Shown: piece by piece, positions 6,546 through 8,366 of the stretch
How positions within the stretch are numbered: position 1 is the stretch's first letter
Layout of the letters: each line of letters begins with the position of its first letter
DNA from: JANMQK01 sp031370485
Lineage (GTDB): Bacteria; Acidobacteriota; Polarisedimenticolia; Gp22-AA2
Length of the DNA: 8,366 nucleotides
Reading direction: 5' to 3'
Assembly (NCBI GenBank): GCA_031370485.1
Contig: JANMQK010000139.1
Coordinates: 1 to 8,366, forward strand
The notes under the pieces: generated by a model
Database searches by the model: none
What the model was told of the DNA's origin: nothing
Seen by the model: only the letters and a program-made list of their open reading frames with translations
Position numbers and translations under genes: made by a program

Positions 6546-6560
6546 GCGGCCTTCACCTCG

Positions 6561-6566
6561 AGGAGG
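6561..6566 (+). promoter_or_regulatory. Ribosome binding site fixing a GTG start
   Basis: AGGAGG stands five bases before GTG 6572. No ATG in this frame near the signal peptide competes with it. Confidence 0.85.
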
Positions 6567-6571
6567 GCCTC

Positions 6572-8366
6572 GTGACCAGGAACGCCGCTGCCGTCTGCCT
6601 GTTCGCCGTCGTCTCCGTCATCCTGTTGTATCCCCCGGGGGCCCCGTCCGCCTCCCGTTCACCCAAGGCCCCGGCGCGGCACACCGTGGCGAAGCACTCC
6701 GGCGCCACGCCCGAGCAGGCACGCCGGTTCGTCGAGGACGTCGAAAAGCGCCTTCAGGAGCTGGCGAACCGCGAGCAGCGGGCCTCGTGGGTGCACGAGA
6801 ACTTCATCACCGACGACACGGAGGCCATGGCGGCGCGCGCCCGCGAGGAGCTGATCGCGGCCACCACGAAGTACGCGCTCGAGGCCCGGCGCTTCGATGG
6901 CCTGAAGCTCCCCGCGGAGACGTCGCGCAAGATCAAGCTCCTGAAGCTGGCCCTCACCCTGCCCGCGCCCAACAACGCCTCCGAGCGCTCCGAGCTGACC
7001 GAGATTGCAACCTGGCTCGAGAGTACCTACGGCAAGGGCCGCTACTGCCCCGGCGGCCCGGGCAAGGACTGCCAGGACCTCGAACAGCTCAGCCGCACGA
7101 TGGCCGAGAGCCGCGACCCGGCGAAGCTCCTCGACGCCTGGACCGGGTGGCGGACGATTTCCAGGCCGATGCGGCCCCGCTTCGAGAAATTCGTGGTGCT
7201 CGCCAACAAAGGGGCCCGCGAGGTGGGGTTCGCGGACGTCGGGGCGATGTGGCGGTCCAAGTACGACATGACCCCCGCGGAGTTCACCACGGACGTCGAG
7301 CGGCTGTGGCAGCAGGTCCGGCCGCTCTACCTGTCGCTGCACGCCTACGTGCGGTCTTCGCTCGCGAAGACCTACGGCGCGAAGCTCGTCCCCGAGAACG
7401 GGCCGATCCCGGCGCACCTTCTCGGCAACATGTGGGCCCAGTCCTGGATCAACATCTATCCCCTCGTGGCCCCTCCGGAAAGCGACCCCGGTTTCGACCT
7501 GACCAAGATTCTGCGCGCCCGTAAAGTGACCGACCTCGACATGGTCCGGGACGGCGAGCGCTTTTTTACTTCGCTCGGCTTCGACCCGCTCCCCAAGACG
7601 TTCTGGGAGCGGTCGCTCTTCAGGAAGCCCGCCGACCGCGACGTTGTGTGCCACGCCAGCGCCTGGGACATCGACGCCGAGGAAGATCTCAGGATCAAGA
7701 TGTGCATCGAGACGACCGATGAGGACTTCTCGACCATCCACCACGAGCTGGGGCATAACTTCTACCAGCGCGCCTACCGTCGCCAGCCGCTACTTTTCCG
7801 CGAGGGGGCGAACGACGGGTTCCACGAGGCGATCGGCGACACCATCGCCCTTTCGATCACCCCCGCGTACCTGGAGAAGGTCGGGCTCCTGGACAAGAAA
7901 CCGGCGCCCGGCGGCGACATCGGCCTGCTGATGAAGATGGCGCTCGACAAGGTGGCCTTTCTTCCCTTCGGCCTCCTGATCGACCAGTGGCGCTGGAAGG
8001 TGTTCTCAGGCGAGATCAAGCCGGCCGACTACAACAAGGCCTGGTGGGACCTGAGACTGAAGTACCAGGGAATCGCCCCCCCGATCGCCCGCACGGAGAG
8101 CGACTTCGACCCCGGCGCCAAGTACCACGTCCCCGCGAACGTCCCCTACACCCGCTACTTCCTGGCGCACATCCTGCAGGTCCAGTTCCACCGCGCGCTC
8201 TGCCGCGAGGCCGGTTACACGGGGCCTCTGCACCTCTGCTCGATCTACGACAGCAAGGCGGCGGGCCGGAAGCTCGCCACCATGCTCGAAATGGGACAGA
8301 GCCGGCCGTGGCCCGACGCCCTCCAGGCCGTCACCGGCCAGCGGGAGATCGACGCCACGGCGCTGC
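6572..8366 (+). CDS. M2-family peptidyl-dipeptidase (angiotensin-converting-enzyme-like), exported; C-terminus cut by window edge
   Basis: 598 codons lie in the window and no stop is reached; the family comparison suggests only the last residues are missing. M2 enzymes are zinc peptidases that remove C-terminal dipeptides from oligopeptides. A signal peptide covers about residues 1-27 (hydrophobic 6-20), so it should act in the periplasm or outside the cell, probably in peptide nutrition. The zinc site is complete: HELGH (H391, E392, H395) and E419 in GFHEAIGD. Further human ACE active-site counterparts are present at H361 (VCHASAWD), K517, H519 and Y526, with R528 and Y529 at the chloride/substrate position (AKYHVPANVPYTRYF). 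Cysteine pairs of the three conserved ACE disulfides are also visible (YCPGGPGKDC; C360 and C378; ALC with HLC twelve residues on). GPIPAHLLGNMWAQSW is near-identical to the animal enzyme. GTG start follows AGGAGG. Confidence 0.96.
   Translation, partial: MTRNAAAVCLFAVVSVILLYPPGAPSASRSPKAPARHTVAKHSGATPEQARRFVEDVEKRLQELANREQRASWVHENFITDDTEAMAARAREELIAATTKYALEARRFDGLKLPAETSRKIKLLKLALTLPAPNNASERSELTEIATWLESTYGKGRYCPGGPGKDCQDLEQLSRTMAESRDPAKLLDAWTGWRTISRPMRPRFEKFVVLANKGAREVGFADVGAMWRSKYDMTPAEFTTDVERLWQQVRPLYLSLHAYVRSSLAKTYGAKLVPENGPIPAHLLGNMWAQSWINIYPLVAPPESDPGFDLTKILRARKVTDLDMVRDGERFFTSLGFDPLPKTFWERSLFRKPADRDVVCHASAWDIDAEEDLRIKMCIETTDEDFSTIHHELGHNFYQRAYRRQPLLFREGANDGFHEAIGDTIALSITPAYLEKVGLLDKKPAPGGDIGLLMKMALDKVAFLPFGLLIDQWRWKVFSGEIKPADYNKAWWDLRLKYQGIAPPIARTESDFDPGAKYHVPANVPYTRYFLAHILQVQFHRALCREAGYTGPLHLCSIYDSKAAGRKLATMLEMGQSRPWPDALQAVTGQREIDATAL

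Noticed and set aside
6544..7756. Plus frame 6544-7524 and minus frame 6659-7756 over the M2 gene
   Set aside because: Both are out-of-frame shadows of a protein with a complete M2 active site.
1..8366. CRISPR arrays, tRNA or rRNA genes, insertion sequences, phage or defence genes
   Set aside because: No regularly spaced repeats, no tRNA-like cloverleaf, no terminal inverted repeats and no transposase-, integrase- or nuclease-like product were seen on reading both strands.

Overview
The window is GC-rich bacterial DNA with seven protein genes packed tightly on both strands and only short spacers (14 to 174 bp). Signal peptides, Shine-Dalgarno sites and a bacterial AceK fit a Gram-negative-type organism with a periplasm. 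The mix (AceK, exported Cu/Zn superoxide dismutase, an ACE-like M2 peptidase, a PDZ/SpoIIE-phosphatase pair, a GT-C glycosyltransferase with TPR-like tail) would suit Acidobacteriota or a related deep, high-GC lineage. That placement is an inference and no marker gene is present to fix it.

Layout. Bases 1-1821 (minus) hold most of a multipass GT-C/PMT-type glycosyltransferase whose C-terminus lies beyond the left edge. Divergent from it, 1990-2664 (plus) encodes a secreted or lipid-anchored protein of unknown function with a strongly basic tail. It converges on a three-gene minus-strand set read from 5788 to 2689: a small exported PDZ protein, a SpoIIE/RsbU-like PPM phosphatase 14 bp downstream, and aceK, the isocitrate dehydrogenase kinase/phosphatase, 47 bp further on. 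The two converging stop codons lie inside one inverted repeat. Divergent from the PDZ gene, sodC (5963-6484, plus) is followed by an M2-family (angiotensin-converting-enzyme-like) peptidase that starts with GTG at 6572 and runs off the right edge, lacking probably only its last residues.

How the genes may work together. The minus-strand trio looks like a signalling/phosphorylation cluster: envelope PDZ protein, cytoplasmic Ser/Thr phosphatase, and the switch enzyme at the TCA/glyoxylate branch point. The sodC and M2 genes are both exported metalloenzymes, and their upstream regions share an exact 13-bp block (CCGGGTCGCGATA) at the likely promoter. The promoter of the 1990 gene resembles that of the M2 gene along its whole length. 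No RNA gene, insertion sequence, CRISPR array, phage gene or defence system was seen. This looks like core or housekeeping-type chromosome rather than an accessory island, and I did not find a convincing new system. The most interesting points are the unusual aceK context, the shared promoter architecture, the conserved unknown secreted protein and the remarkably complete ACE active site.
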